From positions 29,907 to 93,906 of the forward strand of contig NZ_BAHD01000011.1 of NCBI RefSeq assembly GCF_000298215.1: a DNA stretch of 64,000 nt. The letters run 5' to 3'. The first letter of the stretch is position 1, and every line of letters begins with the position of its first letter. The translations under genes and the position numbers were made by a program. This document shows, piece after piece, positions 52,405 to 61,001 of the stretch. The notes beneath the pieces were generated by a model, which was not told where the DNA came from, made no database searches, and worked only from the letters and a program-made list of their open reading frames with translations. The stretch comes from Kineosphaera limosa NBRC 100340 (GTDB taxonomy: Bacteria; Actinomycetota; Actinomycetes; Actinomycetales; Dermatophilaceae).

Positions 52405-55400
52405 GTGGGCGAGCTGCTGGTGCTCCATGTCTTGCTTGCTTGTCTTGCTCCGGTACTCACCTCGCGACTGGGTCGCCGGGCCTTCTGGATTTTCGCCATA
52501 CCGCCCGTACTGACGTTCGGCTACGCGCTGTGGCTCACCCCCCAGGCACTGTCGGACACACCGCCGATGCAAACGCTGGCCTGGGTACCCAGCATCGGCC
52601 TGGAGCTGGCGTTCCGCATGGACGCCCTGGCCTGGCTGCTCTGCCTCATCGTCGGCGGCGTCGGTGCCCTGGTCCTGGCCTACTGCTCGGCCTACTTCTC
52701 CGACGACGAGCCGAACCTGGGGCGCTTCGCCGGCTGCCTGCTCGGCTTCGCCGGCGCCATGCTCGGGCTGGTCACCAGCGACGACCTGCTCATGTTGTAC
52801 CTCTTCTGGGAGGCCACGACGGTGCTGTCGTACCTGCTCATCGGGCACCGTCCCGAGAGCAGGGCCAGCCGGTCGGCCGCCACCGAGGCCCTCGTGGTCA
52901 CGACCTTCGGCGGCCTGGCGATGCTCGTCGGCCTCATCATCATCGGCGAGAACTACGGCACCTACCGCCTGTCCGAGGTCATCGCGACCGCCGTGGCCGC
53001 GCCGCCGGTCACCGACCCGGTGATGGTTGCTGCCGTGGCGCTCGTGCTGTTGGGCGCCATGAGCAAGTCGGCCCTGGTGCCGTTCCACTTCTGGCTGCCG
53101 GGTGCCATGGCTGCGCCGACACCGGTCAGCGCGTATCTGCACGCCGCCGCGATGGTCAAGGCCGGCATCTACCTCGTCGCCCGATTCGCCCCGGCCTACG
53201 CCGACGTTCCGCTGTGGAAGATCCTCGTCCTGGTCCTCGGCGGTTCGACCATGGTTCTGGGCGCCTACCGCTCGCTACGCCAGAACGACCTCAAGTTGCT
53301 GCTCGCCTACGGCACCGTGAGCCAACTCGGCTTCCTCGTCATCCTCGTCGGCGCCGGCACCGGCGCCGCGGCCTTGGCCGGGGTGGCGATGGTGCTCGCG
53401 CACGCGCTCTACAAGGCCTGCCTCTTCCTGGTCGTCGGTGCCATCGACCACGCGACCGGCACCCGTGACCTGCGCGAACTGTCCGGCCTCGGACGTAGCG
53501 CGCGCGGCCTGGCCATCGCCGGTGTCGTCGGGGCGGCGTCCATGGCCGGGCTGCCGCCGCTGCTAGGCTTCGTCGGCAAGGAGGCCGCCTACGGCGCCTT
53601 CACCGACTTCGACGAGCCCTGGGATGTCTGGGTGCTCGCGGTCCTGGTGATCGGTTCGATCCTCACCTTCGCCTACAGCGTGCGCTTCGTGTGGGGTGCC
53701 TTCCGCACCCAGCCCGATCGGGAGCCCACCCCGGTGCACGCGCCCGGCCCGGTCCTGACCGGAGTGCCGCTGACCTTGGCCGCGCTGAGCCTGCTCGCCG
53801 GGCCCCTGGCACCGTTCTTCGAGCCGGGATTGCGCGGCTGGGCCGACACCGCCGGCGAGAGCGTGGCCTCCAGCGAACTCACGCTGTGGCACGGCTTCAA
53901 CCTCGCCCTCTGGCTGACGCTGCTGACCTGGGCCTGCGGAATCGGCCTGGCGCTCATCCGTACCCGCGTCGAGGAGTTGCAGGCCGACGTCAACGAGCGA
54001 CTGTGGCACCGGCTGTCCGCCGAGGGGGCGTATCGAAAGGTCATGCTCCACCTCGACCGCGGCTCGCTCGAGGTGACGGCGGCGCTGCAGCGCGGCTCGC
54101 TGCCGCTGTCGCTGACCCTCATCTTCATGGTCTTCCTCGCCTTCCCCGGCGGGTTCGTGCTGCTGAGCACCGACTGGTCCGCGGCGTTGGCGGGGATGCG
54201 GCTGTCCGACGGCATCCCCCAGGTCATCACGGCGGCCATCATGGCGGTCTGCGCGATCTGGGCCGTACGCGCCCGCCGCCGCATGCGCGCCGTCTTCCTC
54301 GTCGGCGCGACCGGCTACGGCTGCGCGCTGCTGTTCCTCATCTTCGGTTCGCCCGACCTGGCCCTCACCCAGGTTCTCGTCGAGACGCTATCGATCATCG
54401 TCTTCGTGCTGGTCCTGCGTCGCTTCCCCAGCCGGTTCACGGCCGACCGGCCGCGCTGGGACCGGATGACGCGAGCCGGCTTCGGCCTGGCGGTGGGCGC
54501 CGTCGCCGCGGCCTTGGCGCTGGCCATGCCGCACGCCCGCTCGTTTCCCGCCGCCTCGGTGGGCATGGGGCCGGAGGCCGTGGAGTACGGCGGCGGGCAG
54601 AACATCGTCAACATCATCCTGGTCGACATTCGGGCCTGGGACACGATGGGCGAGTTGTCGGTCGTCCTGGCCGCCGCCACGGGCATCGCCAGCCTGGTCT
54701 TCCTGCACGAGGACCGGTTCGCGATGGTGCGTCGTCGGCTCGCCGACTCCCGGGCCCGCCGCCGCGAGTCGACCCGCCGCGGGGTCTCCTACGGCCGCTG
54801 GCTCGCCGAGGACAATCGCATCCGCCCGGAGCAGCGTTCGGTGATGTTCGAGGTCGTGGCGCGGCTGACGTTCCACGTCGTCATGCTCTGGTCGGTCTTC
54901 CTGCTCTTCGCCGGGCACAACGACCCCGGTGGCGGCTTTGCGGCCGGCATCGTCGCCGGTCTGGCGCTGACGCTGCGTTACCTGGCGGGTGGGCGCGAGG
55001 AGTTGCGCGCAGCGATCCCCGTGCTGCCGGGTCTGCTGCTCGGCATCGGCCTCTTCTTGTCCGCCGGCAACGGCTTGGCCTCGATGATCGCCGGTGGCGA
55101 CGTGCTGCAGACGTGGATCTACGACATCCCCATGCCCCTCATCGGGGAGTTGCACATCGTCACCTCGCTCGTATTCGACGTCGGGGTGTACCTCGTCGTG
55201 ATCGGCCTGGTGCTCGACATCCTGCGCAGCCTCGGCGGCGCCATCGACCAACAGATCGACGACGCCCGCGCCCCCCGCGCCGCCCGTCTGGCTCGCGCGA
55301 CCAGCGGGGGCGCCGGCACGCCTACCTCGGGTCCGGCCAGTGACGGGCTGCCACCTGCACAGAACGGCGGACGCGACCCCGAACAGCACCACGAACAGCG

Positions 55401-55425
55401 ACAAGGACCGGGGGAGGGCCGATGA
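52405..55425 (+). CDS. mrpA: Mrp-type Na+/H+ antiporter subunit A, fused with subunit B
   Basis: 1006-residue membrane protein, the largest subunit of the Mrp/Mnh multi-subunit cation/proton antiporter. The order is an NADH-dehydrogenase ND5-like proton-transfer domain (about 1-500, with SKSALVPFHFWLPGAMAAPT and HAAAMVKAG), the MrpA C-terminal/DUF4040 region (FGSPDLALTQVLVETLSIIVF near 647) and an MrpB domain (from about 810, NDPGGGFAAGIVAGLALTLRY). No separate mrpB follows, so A and B are fused. GTG 52405 is chosen because GGGAGG lies 5 nt upstream; GTG 52399 is possible. It overlaps mrpC by 4 nt. Confidence 0.93.
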   Translation: MGELLVLHVLLACLAPVLTSRLGRRAFWIFAIPPVLTFGYALWLTPQALSDTPPMQTLAWVPSIGLELAFRMDALAWLLCLIVGGVGALVLAYCSAYFSDDEPNLGRFAGCLLGFAGAMLGLVTSDDLLMLYLFWEATTVLSYLLIGHRPESRASRSAATEALVVTTFGGLAMLVGLIIIGENYGTYRLSEVIATAVAAPPVTDPVMVAAVALVLLGAMSKSALVPFHFWLPGAMAAPTPVSAYLHAAAMVKAGIYLVARFAPAYADVPLWKILVLVLGGSTMVLGAYRSLRQNDLKLLLAYGTVSQLGFLVILVGAGTGAAALAGVAMVLAHALYKACLFLVVGAIDHATGTRDLRELSGLGRSARGLAIAGVVGAASMAGLPPLLGFVGKEAAYGAFTDFDEPWDVWVLAVLVIGSILTFAYSVRFVWGAFRTQPDREPTPVHAPGPVLTGVPLTLAALSLLAGPLAPFFEPGLRGWADTAGESVASSELTLWHGFNLALWLTLLTWACGIGLALIRTRVEELQADVNERLWHRLSAEGAYRKVMLHLDRGSLEVTAALQRGSLPLSLTLIFMVFLAFPGGFVLLSTDWSAALAGMRLSDGIPQVITAAIMAVCAIWAVRARRRMRAVFLVGATGYGCALLFLIFGSPDLALTQVLVETLSIIVFVLVLRRFPSRFTADRPRWDRMTRAGFGLAVGAVAAALALAMPHARSFPAASVGMGPEAVEYGGGQNIVNIILVDIRAWDTMGELSVVLAAATGIASLVFLHEDRFAMVRRRLADSRARRRESTRRGVSYGRWLAEDNRIRPEQRSVMFEVVARLTFHVVMLWSVFLLFAGHNDPGGGFAAGIVAGLALTLRYLAGGREELRAAIPVLPGLLLGIGLFLSAGNGLASMIAGGDVLQTWIYDIPMPLIGELHIVTSLVFDVGVYLVVIGLVLDILRSLGGAIDQQIDDARAPRAARLARATSGGAGTPTSGPASDGLPPAQNGGRDPEQHHEQRQGPGEGR

Positions 55426-55940
55426 CCGCCAACCTGACCCTGGCCCTGCTCATCGGGGTGCTCTTCGGCTCGGGTGTCGTGCTGCTGATGTCCCGCGGCA
55501 TCGTGCGCGCCTTCCTCGGCGTGCTGCTCATCAGCAACGGCATCAACCTCATGTTCGTCGTCGCGGCGGGCCCGCCGGGGCGCCCGCCGATCGTGCCCTA
55601 TCCCTCCGGTGACGAGACCGGCATCAGCGACCCGCTGCCCCAGGCGCTGGTGCTGACCGCGATCGTCATCACGCTGGCGCTCACCGGGTTCGTGCTCGCG
55701 CTGGCTGACCGCTCCTGGCAGTTGTCCCGCACCGACGATGTGGCAGACGACCTCGAGGCCACCCGTATCGGCCTGAAGGCTCAGGCCAACGACACCTCCG
55801 ACAGCGACTACGCGGCCGACCCCATCGACGAGGACGAGGACCCCGATCCCGGAGCCTGCTACCACCCTGACTGCCCGGCGCCGGCGACGGCGCCCGCTAG
55901 CGACCATGCCGGCCACGACATCGAGCGAGACGACCGATGA
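55422..55940 (+). CDS. mrpC: Mrp Na+/H+ antiporter subunit C
   Basis: 172-residue NuoK-like subunit with three membrane helices (LALLIGVLFGSGVVLLMSR, LGVLLISNGINLMFVVAAG, ALVLTAIVITLALTGFVLAL). DPLPQALVLTAIVI is the family hallmark. After residue 110 there is an unusual acidic soluble tail ending in a Cys/His-containing stretch (GACYHPDCPAPATAPASDHAGHD) that is absent from the core family and might bind metal; that idea is speculative. It overlaps both neighbours by 4 nt. Confidence 0.93.
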   Translation: MTANLTLALLIGVLFGSGVVLLMSRGIVRAFLGVLLISNGINLMFVVAAGPPGRPPIVPYPSGDETGISDPLPQALVLTAIVITLALTGFVLALADRSWQLSRTDDVADDLEATRIGLKAQANDTSDSDYAADPIDEDEDPDPGACYHPDCPAPATAPASDHAGHDIERDDR

Positions 55941-57535
55941 CCCCCGTGCTCGACACCTTGCCCGCCGCCCCGACGTGGCTGGTGCCGCTACCCGTGCTGC
56001 TGCCGCTGGTCGGCGCGGGCCTGACCCTCGTGCTCGGGGGCCGGGACCAATGGCAACGGTTCATCAGCATCACCGTCTTCGTCGGCGTGCTGATGGCCGC
56101 CTGCGGTTTGGTCTATGGTGCCGACCGGTTCGGTCCGCTGGTCGTGGAGGCCGGCGGCTGGCCGGTGCCCATGGGCATCGTGCTCATCGCCGACCGGCTC
56201 GCCGCGCTCATGGTGCTGGTCTCGGTCATCGTCACGTTCTCGGTCCTGCTGTTCTCGATCGGGCAGGGGCGCTCGAGCGAGGACGAGCGGGACGCGGGCT
56301 CACCGCTGCCGATCTTCCACCCCACGCTCATGGTGCTGCTCGCCGGCGTGTGCACGACGTTCCTGTCCGGCGACCTGTTCCACATCTTCGTCGGCTTCGA
56401 GATGCTGCTCACAGCGAGCTTCGTGCTGCTCACCCTCGGTGGCACGGCCGAGCGGGTACGCGCCGGAGTCAACTACGTCTTCGTCAGCATGCTCTCCTCG
56501 CTGATCTTCCTCACGGCGATCGCGCTGACCTACGCGGCCACCGGCACCGTCAACCTCGCCCAGCTCGCCGGGCGCCTCGACGCGCTGCCCGACTCCACAC
56601 GGGTCACGCTGCAGGTGCTCCTGCTGCTGGGCTTCTGCATCAAGGCCGCGGTATTCCCGATGTCGGGTTGGCTGCCGGACTCGTATCCCACGGCACCGGC
56701 ACCGGTGACCGCGGTCTTCGCCGGTCTGCTCACCAAGGTCGGTGTCTACGCGATCATCCGCACCCAGACACTGCTGTTCCCCCAAGACACCCTGAACACG
56801 GTGCTGCTGTGGGCGGCGCTGCTGACGATGATCGTCGGCATCCTGGGGGCCATCGCGCAGGACGACATCAAGCGGTTGCTCTCCTTCACCCTCGTCAGTC
56901 ACATCGGCTACATGCTCTTCGGCGTGGCGATCGGCAACGAGATCGGGCTCTCCGGCGCGATCTTCTACGTCGTGCACCACATCATGGTGCAGACCGCACT
57001 GTTCCTAGTCTCCGGACTCATCGAATGGCGCGGGGGCAGCACCTCGCTGAGTGAACTCGGCGGGCTGGCCAGAACCTCACCGCTGATCGCCGTCCTGTTC
57101 TTCATCCCCGCGATGAACCTCGCCGGCATCCCGCCGTTCTCCGGATTTCTCGGCAAGGTGGCCCTGCTGCAGGGCGGCGTGCAGAGCGGCACCTGGCTGG
57201 CCTACCTGCTCATCGCCGGGTCGGTGTTGACCAGCCTGTTGACCCTGTACGCCGTGAGCCGCGTGTGGTCCCAGGCGTTCTGGCGCCGCGCCCCCGAGCC
57301 GGGCGGCGGGCAGGAGCGGCCCGCCATCGACAGCCCGACGGGCGCGCTGCGACTCGGCGTCGTGCGGGCCATCCCGCGAGGCATGACCCTGCCGACGACC
57401 GGCCTGGTGATCCTCGGTGTCGCCATCACCGTCGCGGCCGGCCCGCTGTACGAGATCACCGACCGCGCTGCGACCGACTTGCGCGCCCGCAGCCCGTACA
57501 TCACCAGCGTGTTCGACCAGGGGGTGGTGCCGTGA
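55937..57535 (+). CDS. mrpD: Mrp Na+/H+ antiporter subunit D
   Basis: 532-residue ND2/ND4/ND5-like proton-pathway subunit with about 14 helices. Conserved are FEMLLTASFVLL, the Lys-containing half-channel segments LGFCIKAAVFPMSGWLPDSYPTAP and FAGLLTKVGVYAIIR, and FSLVSHIGYMLFG-like sequences around residue 315. With MrpA it forms the ion-translocating part of the complex. It overlaps mrpC and mrpE by 4 nt. Confidence 0.94.
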   Translation: MTPVLDTLPAAPTWLVPLPVLLPLVGAGLTLVLGGRDQWQRFISITVFVGVLMAACGLVYGADRFGPLVVEAGGWPVPMGIVLIADRLAALMVLVSVIVTFSVLLFSIGQGRSSEDERDAGSPLPIFHPTLMVLLAGVCTTFLSGDLFHIFVGFEMLLTASFVLLTLGGTAERVRAGVNYVFVSMLSSLIFLTAIALTYAATGTVNLAQLAGRLDALPDSTRVTLQVLLLLGFCIKAAVFPMSGWLPDSYPTAPAPVTAVFAGLLTKVGVYAIIRTQTLLFPQDTLNTVLLWAALLTMIVGILGAIAQDDIKRLLSFTLVSHIGYMLFGVAIGNEIGLSGAIFYVVHHIMVQTALFLVSGLIEWRGGSTSLSELGGLARTSPLIAVLFFIPAMNLAGIPPFSGFLGKVALLQGGVQSGTWLAYLLIAGSVLTSLLTLYAVSRVWSQAFWRRAPEPGGGQERPAIDSPTGALRLGVVRAIPRGMTLPTTGLVILGVAITVAAGPLYEITDRAATDLRARSPYITSVFDQGVVP

Positions 57536-58191
57536 GCCAGGACTCGTCGCAGCACGCCGGCGGGGAATCCGCCGGCGACCGGGCGACCTCCGGAGCGACG
57601 GCCGCCGACGTGGTCGCCGCCCGCCGAGGCGTCGTGCGGCGGCGCGTGCAACCGGTCACGTGGTGCGTGCTGACCCTCGTGTGGGTGATGCTGTGGGGCA
57701 ACTTCTCGTGGATGAACGTGATCTCCGGCGCCATCGTGTCGGCCGGCGTGCTCGTGCTGTTCCCGCTGCCGCCGGTGCGCTACGGCATCCGCATCCGACC
57801 GTGGTCGACGATCGTGTTGTTCGTTCGCTTCTTCATCGACATGGTCATCGCCAGCATCGAGGTCGCCTACAAGGCGTGCGCGCCCTGGGTGCACCCGGAA
57901 GGGCGGTTCGCCCGGATCATCCTGCGCGGCGACAACGACCTGCTGTGCACGATGGTCGCGCAGATGACCACCCTGGTGCCCGGCTCCATCGTCATCGACA
58001 TCGAGTCCGACGGGGCCGGTCGTACCCTCCTGCTGCACATCTTCGATGCGCGCAATTCCCAAGACATCGAGCGGATGCGCCAGCGGGTGCAAGCTCAGGA
58101 GGACCGCGTGCTCAAGGCCCTGTCGGTCCGCCGGTACCCGCCGCGTTCCGCGAACGAGGCTCGACCCGAGCCGGGAGGTGCCCGTGCCTGA
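57532..58191 (+). CDS. mrpE: Mrp Na+/H+ antiporter subunit E
   Basis: 219-residue subunit. A 35-residue hydrophilic N-terminus (Ser/Ala/Arg-rich) precedes two helices (WCVLTLVWVMLWGNFSWMN, NVISGAIVSAGVLVLFPLPP) and the amphipathic VLFVRFFIDMVIASIEVAYKA. The soluble domain has TLVPGSIVIDIE and LLLHIFDARNSQDIERMRQR, matching MrpE/MnhE. GTG 57532 overlaps the mrpD stop. Confidence 0.91.
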   Translation: MSQDSSQHAGGESAGDRATSGATAADVVAARRGVVRRRVQPVTWCVLTLVWVMLWGNFSWMNVISGAIVSAGVLVLFPLPPVRYGIRIRPWSTIVLFVRFFIDMVIASIEVAYKACAPWVHPEGRFARIILRGDNDLLCTMVAQMTTLVPGSIVIDIESDGAGRTLLLHIFDARNSQDIERMRQRVQAQEDRVLKALSVRRYPPRSANEARPEPGGARA

Positions 58192-58558
58192 GACCCTCGA
58201 GACCACACTCTTCGGGGCCATCGCCCTGTGCCTGGGACTGTCGGCGCTGCTGGCCATCGTCCGGATCATCCGCGGACCCAGCGTGCTGGACCGCACGGTG
58301 GCCACCGAAGTGCTCGTCTCCACGATCGTCTGCGCCCTCGGCGCGTTGGCGGCTCTGACCCGCAGCTCCACCACCCTGCCCATCGTCATCTCGCTGTCGC
58401 TCGTCGGCTTCCTCGGCTCGGTGGCGGTCGCTCGGTTCATGCCGCAGCCGCACGACCCCGCCGATCTGCCCGGCGACGGCGGCTCCACCGCAGTGCTGCC
58501 CGTGACACGTCCCCGACGCCGATCGGCCCGCAAGGGCGAGCAGGGGGGTCCCTCGTGA
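58184..58558 (+). CDS. mrpF: Mrp Na+/H+ antiporter subunit F
   Basis: 124-residue protein with three helices. The motif IVRIIRGPSVLDRTVATEVLVS is diagnostic of MrpF, followed by LPIVISLSLVGFLGSVAVARF. The C-terminal 40 residues are soluble and basic. GTG 58184 is chosen because GGGAGG lies 5 nt upstream; the start is 8 nt inside mrpE. Confidence 0.92.
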   Translation: MPETLETTLFGAIALCLGLSALLAIVRIIRGPSVLDRTVATEVLVSTIVCALGALAALTRSSTTLPIVISLSLVGFLGSVAVARFMPQPHDPADLPGDGGSTAVLPVTRPRRRSARKGEQGGPS

Positions 58559-58854
58559 GCATCGACACACTGGCCGACGCCGTCGGCGTGCTGGCCATCC
58601 TGGCCGGCTCGATCCTGTGCCTGACCTCGTCGATCGGCCTGCTCCGCCTGCCGGACCTGTATTCGCGGATGCACGCCGGTGCCAAGCCGCAGGCGCTGGG
58701 GCTGTTGCTCGTGCTCCTGGGCATCGGATTGCGGCTGCGCTCGGGGCTGGACGTGGGCATGCTCGTGCTCGTCGGCATCTTCCAAATGCTGACGATCCCG
58801 GTGTCCGCGCACCTCGTGGCCAGGGCCCGGTACCGCGACGATCACCCCCGCTGA
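58555..58854 (+). CDS. mrpG: Mrp Na+/H+ antiporter subunit G
   Basis: 99-residue protein with three helices. The family motif GLLRLPDLYSRMHAGAKPQALG is clear, followed by LLLVLLGIGLRL and IFQMLTIPVSAHLVARA. It is the last gene of the A(B)CDEFG operon; every gene pair overlaps by 4 to 8 nt, so the complex is made in a coupled manner. The start is a GTG overlapping mrpF. Confidence 0.93.
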   Translation: MSIDTLADAVGVLAILAGSILCLTSSIGLLRLPDLYSRMHAGAKPQALGLLLVLLGIGLRLRSGLDVGMLVLVGIFQMLTIPVSAHLVARARYRDDHPR

Positions 58855-59099
58855 GCCGCGTTGCACGCGGTAGGGCACCGCCGCGCGGCGCGGCTCGTTG
58901 GATTCCGCGGCGCGGCGTCTCCTACACTCGATCGAGGCGACCGCCACCTGCGCGGTCGACCGGAAGCGCCGATCCGAGTGGGGGATTCGGAAGAACACGC
59001 GGCGCACGCACACGCCAGCAGCACCAGCAGCATTGATGGGACGGTCATGGAACGAGCCGGGTATCGCACCCCCACGCAGCGACGGATCGAGGTCTGAGG
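58855..59099. other. Intergenic region before secD (245 bp), no yajC
   Basis: No yajC gene or other credible coding sequence is present, although yajC normally precedes secD. A TACACT hexamer at 58923-58928 with TTGGAT 19 bp upstream (58898-58903) is a possible secD promoter, which would leave a leader of about 165 nt. No hairpin of note was found. Confidence 0.5.
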
Positions 59100-61001
59100 G
59101 TGGCTAATCCCAAGACTCGCCCCTTCCGGAGCACGCTGGCGATCTTCACGCTCATCACGCTCATGCTCACGGGGGGCCTGATCGCCTCGGTGCAGTTCTC
59201 CGACGGGTCGTGGACGCCCAAGCTCGGCCTCGACCTCGAGGGCGGCACGCAGATGGTGCTGCAGCCCCAGACGGCCGACGGCACCGTCAACGCCGAGCAA
59301 CTCGACCAGGCGGTCGACATCATGCGCGCCCGGGTCGACGGCCAGGGCGTCGCCGAAGCTGAGGTCGCGACGCTCGGCAACAACGTTGTCGTCGCCGTGC
59401 CCGGCGCGATGACCCGCGAACAGGAGGACGCCCTGCGGCAGTCCTCACAGATGCGGTTCCGCCCGGTCATCACGGTCGTCGCGGGGTCGCCGATGGAGGT
59501 CAGCCCGATTCCCGGTGAGGGTGACCCCACCGAGCCGGCGGCCGACCCCACGGCACCGACGCCCGACGCCACCGAACCGGCCGCTTCGCCCACCGGTGGC
59601 GCCACCGCCTCGCCGGCCACCCCGGCGCCGAGCCCGACGACGGCCGGTGCGGTGTTGCCGCGCGGCCTGCAGCAGGCCACGCCGACCCCGACCGGCACCC
59701 CGACGGCCAGCCCGACCGCCACGCCGACGGGCAGCCCCGCTGCTACCCCGGAGCCGACGGAAACGCCGGGTCTGGGGCTGCCCACGAGCGAGGAGGGCAC
59801 GCCGACGATCACGCCGCAGGACGCGGCGGACCCCCAGAAACTCATCGAGTACGCCTCCAGTGAGGCGTGGTTGACGGCGCAGTGGTCGCAGCGCTTGGAG
59901 GAGTTCGACTGCCGCGCCCAGCCGGTCTACGACCCGAGCAAGGAGGACCCGCTGCAGCCGAGCGTGGCCTGCAGCGACGACGGCGCCGCCAAGTATCTGC
60001 TCGGCCCCGCCGTCATCTCCGGTGATCAACTCGCCGACGCCAGCTCCGGCCCCATCGTCAGCCAGCAGACCGGCGCGCCCACGGGCGGCTACCAGGTCAA
60101 CCTGCAGATGGACGGCGGCGAGGCCACTGCGGCCTACGCCACGGTCAGCCGCTACATGGTCGGCCTGCCCGAGCCGCGCAACCAGCTGGCGATCGTGCTG
60201 GACAACCACGTGGTCTCGGCGCCGCGCTTCGAGAACGCGATCCCCGACGGACGTGCGCAGATCACCGGTAACTTCACGGCCGAGTCGGCCATGGCCCTGG
60301 CCAACCAGCTGAAGTTCGGCGCGTTGCCGATGAGCTTCACCGTGCAGTCGACCGAAAGCGTCAGCCCGACGATCGGCGGCGACCAGCTGCGGCTGGCGAT
60401 GATCGCCGGCGCCGTCGGACTGCTGCTCGTCGTGCTCTACTCCCTGTGGCAGTACCGGGCCTTGGGCCTGGTCACCGTCGCCTCGCTGCTGGTGACCGCC
60501 GGGTTGACGTATCTGGTGCTGACGCTCTTCGGGTGGGGCTACAACCTGCGCCTGACGATGGCAGGCATCACCGGCGCGATCGTGGCGATCGGCACCACCG
60601 TGGACTCGTTCATCGTCTACTTCGAGCGGGTCCGCGACGAGTTACGAGATGGCAGACGCCTGCAATCGGCGGTGCAGAGCGGCTGGGCCCGCGCGAGCCG
60701 CACGATCTACATCTCCAGCGCCGTCAGCTTCCTGGCCGCGACAGTGCTGTACGCCCTGGCGACCTCCAACGTGCGCGGCTTTGCCTTCGTGCTCATGCTG
60801 ACGACGGTGCTCGACCTGTTCGTCACCGTCATGTTCACCCATCCGCTGCTGTCGTTGCTCTCGCACGTCAAGTTCTTCCGTGACGGGCACCGCCTCTCCG
60901 GATTCCACCCCGACACCATCGGCGCCATTCCCGCCTATCGGGGCCGCGGCCGAACCCGCCTCTCCGACAGCGCCACCACACCGCAGGAGGTCTCCGCATG
61001 A
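59100..61001 (+). CDS. secD: Protein translocase subunit SecD
   Basis: 633-residue RND-like membrane protein that uses the proton gradient to pull exported proteins through SecYEG. It has the first helix STLAIFTLITLMLTGGLIA, the D1 motif KLGLDLEGGTQMVLQP, the periplasmic DNHVVSAPRFENAI and GQITG-like ARAQITGNFT, then five helices with VALYSLWQYRALG-type and TVDSFIVYFERVRDELR sequences. Residues 136-240 are a Pro/Thr/Ala-rich insertion in the periplasmic domain, typical of actinobacteria but long here. It starts at GTG 59100 and overlaps secF by 4 nt. Confidence 0.95.
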   Translation: MANPKTRPFRSTLAIFTLITLMLTGGLIASVQFSDGSWTPKLGLDLEGGTQMVLQPQTADGTVNAEQLDQAVDIMRARVDGQGVAEAEVATLGNNVVVAVPGAMTREQEDALRQSSQMRFRPVITVVAGSPMEVSPIPGEGDPTEPAADPTAPTPDATEPAASPTGGATASPATPAPSPTTAGAVLPRGLQQATPTPTGTPTASPTATPTGSPAATPEPTETPGLGLPTSEEGTPTITPQDAADPQKLIEYASSEAWLTAQWSQRLEEFDCRAQPVYDPSKEDPLQPSVACSDDGAAKYLLGPAVISGDQLADASSGPIVSQQTGAPTGGYQVNLQMDGGEATAAYATVSRYMVGLPEPRNQLAIVLDNHVVSAPRFENAIPDGRAQITGNFTAESAMALANQLKFGALPMSFTVQSTESVSPTIGGDQLRLAMIAGAVGLLLVVLYSLWQYRALGLVTVASLLVTAGLTYLVLTLFGWGYNLRLTMAGITGAIVAIGTTVDSFIVYFERVRDELRDGRRLQSAVQSGWARASRTIYISSAVSFLAATVLYALATSNVRGFAFVLMLTTVLDLFVTVMFTHPLLSLLSHVKFFRDGHRLSGFHPDTIGAIPAYRGRGRTRLSDSATTPQEVSA

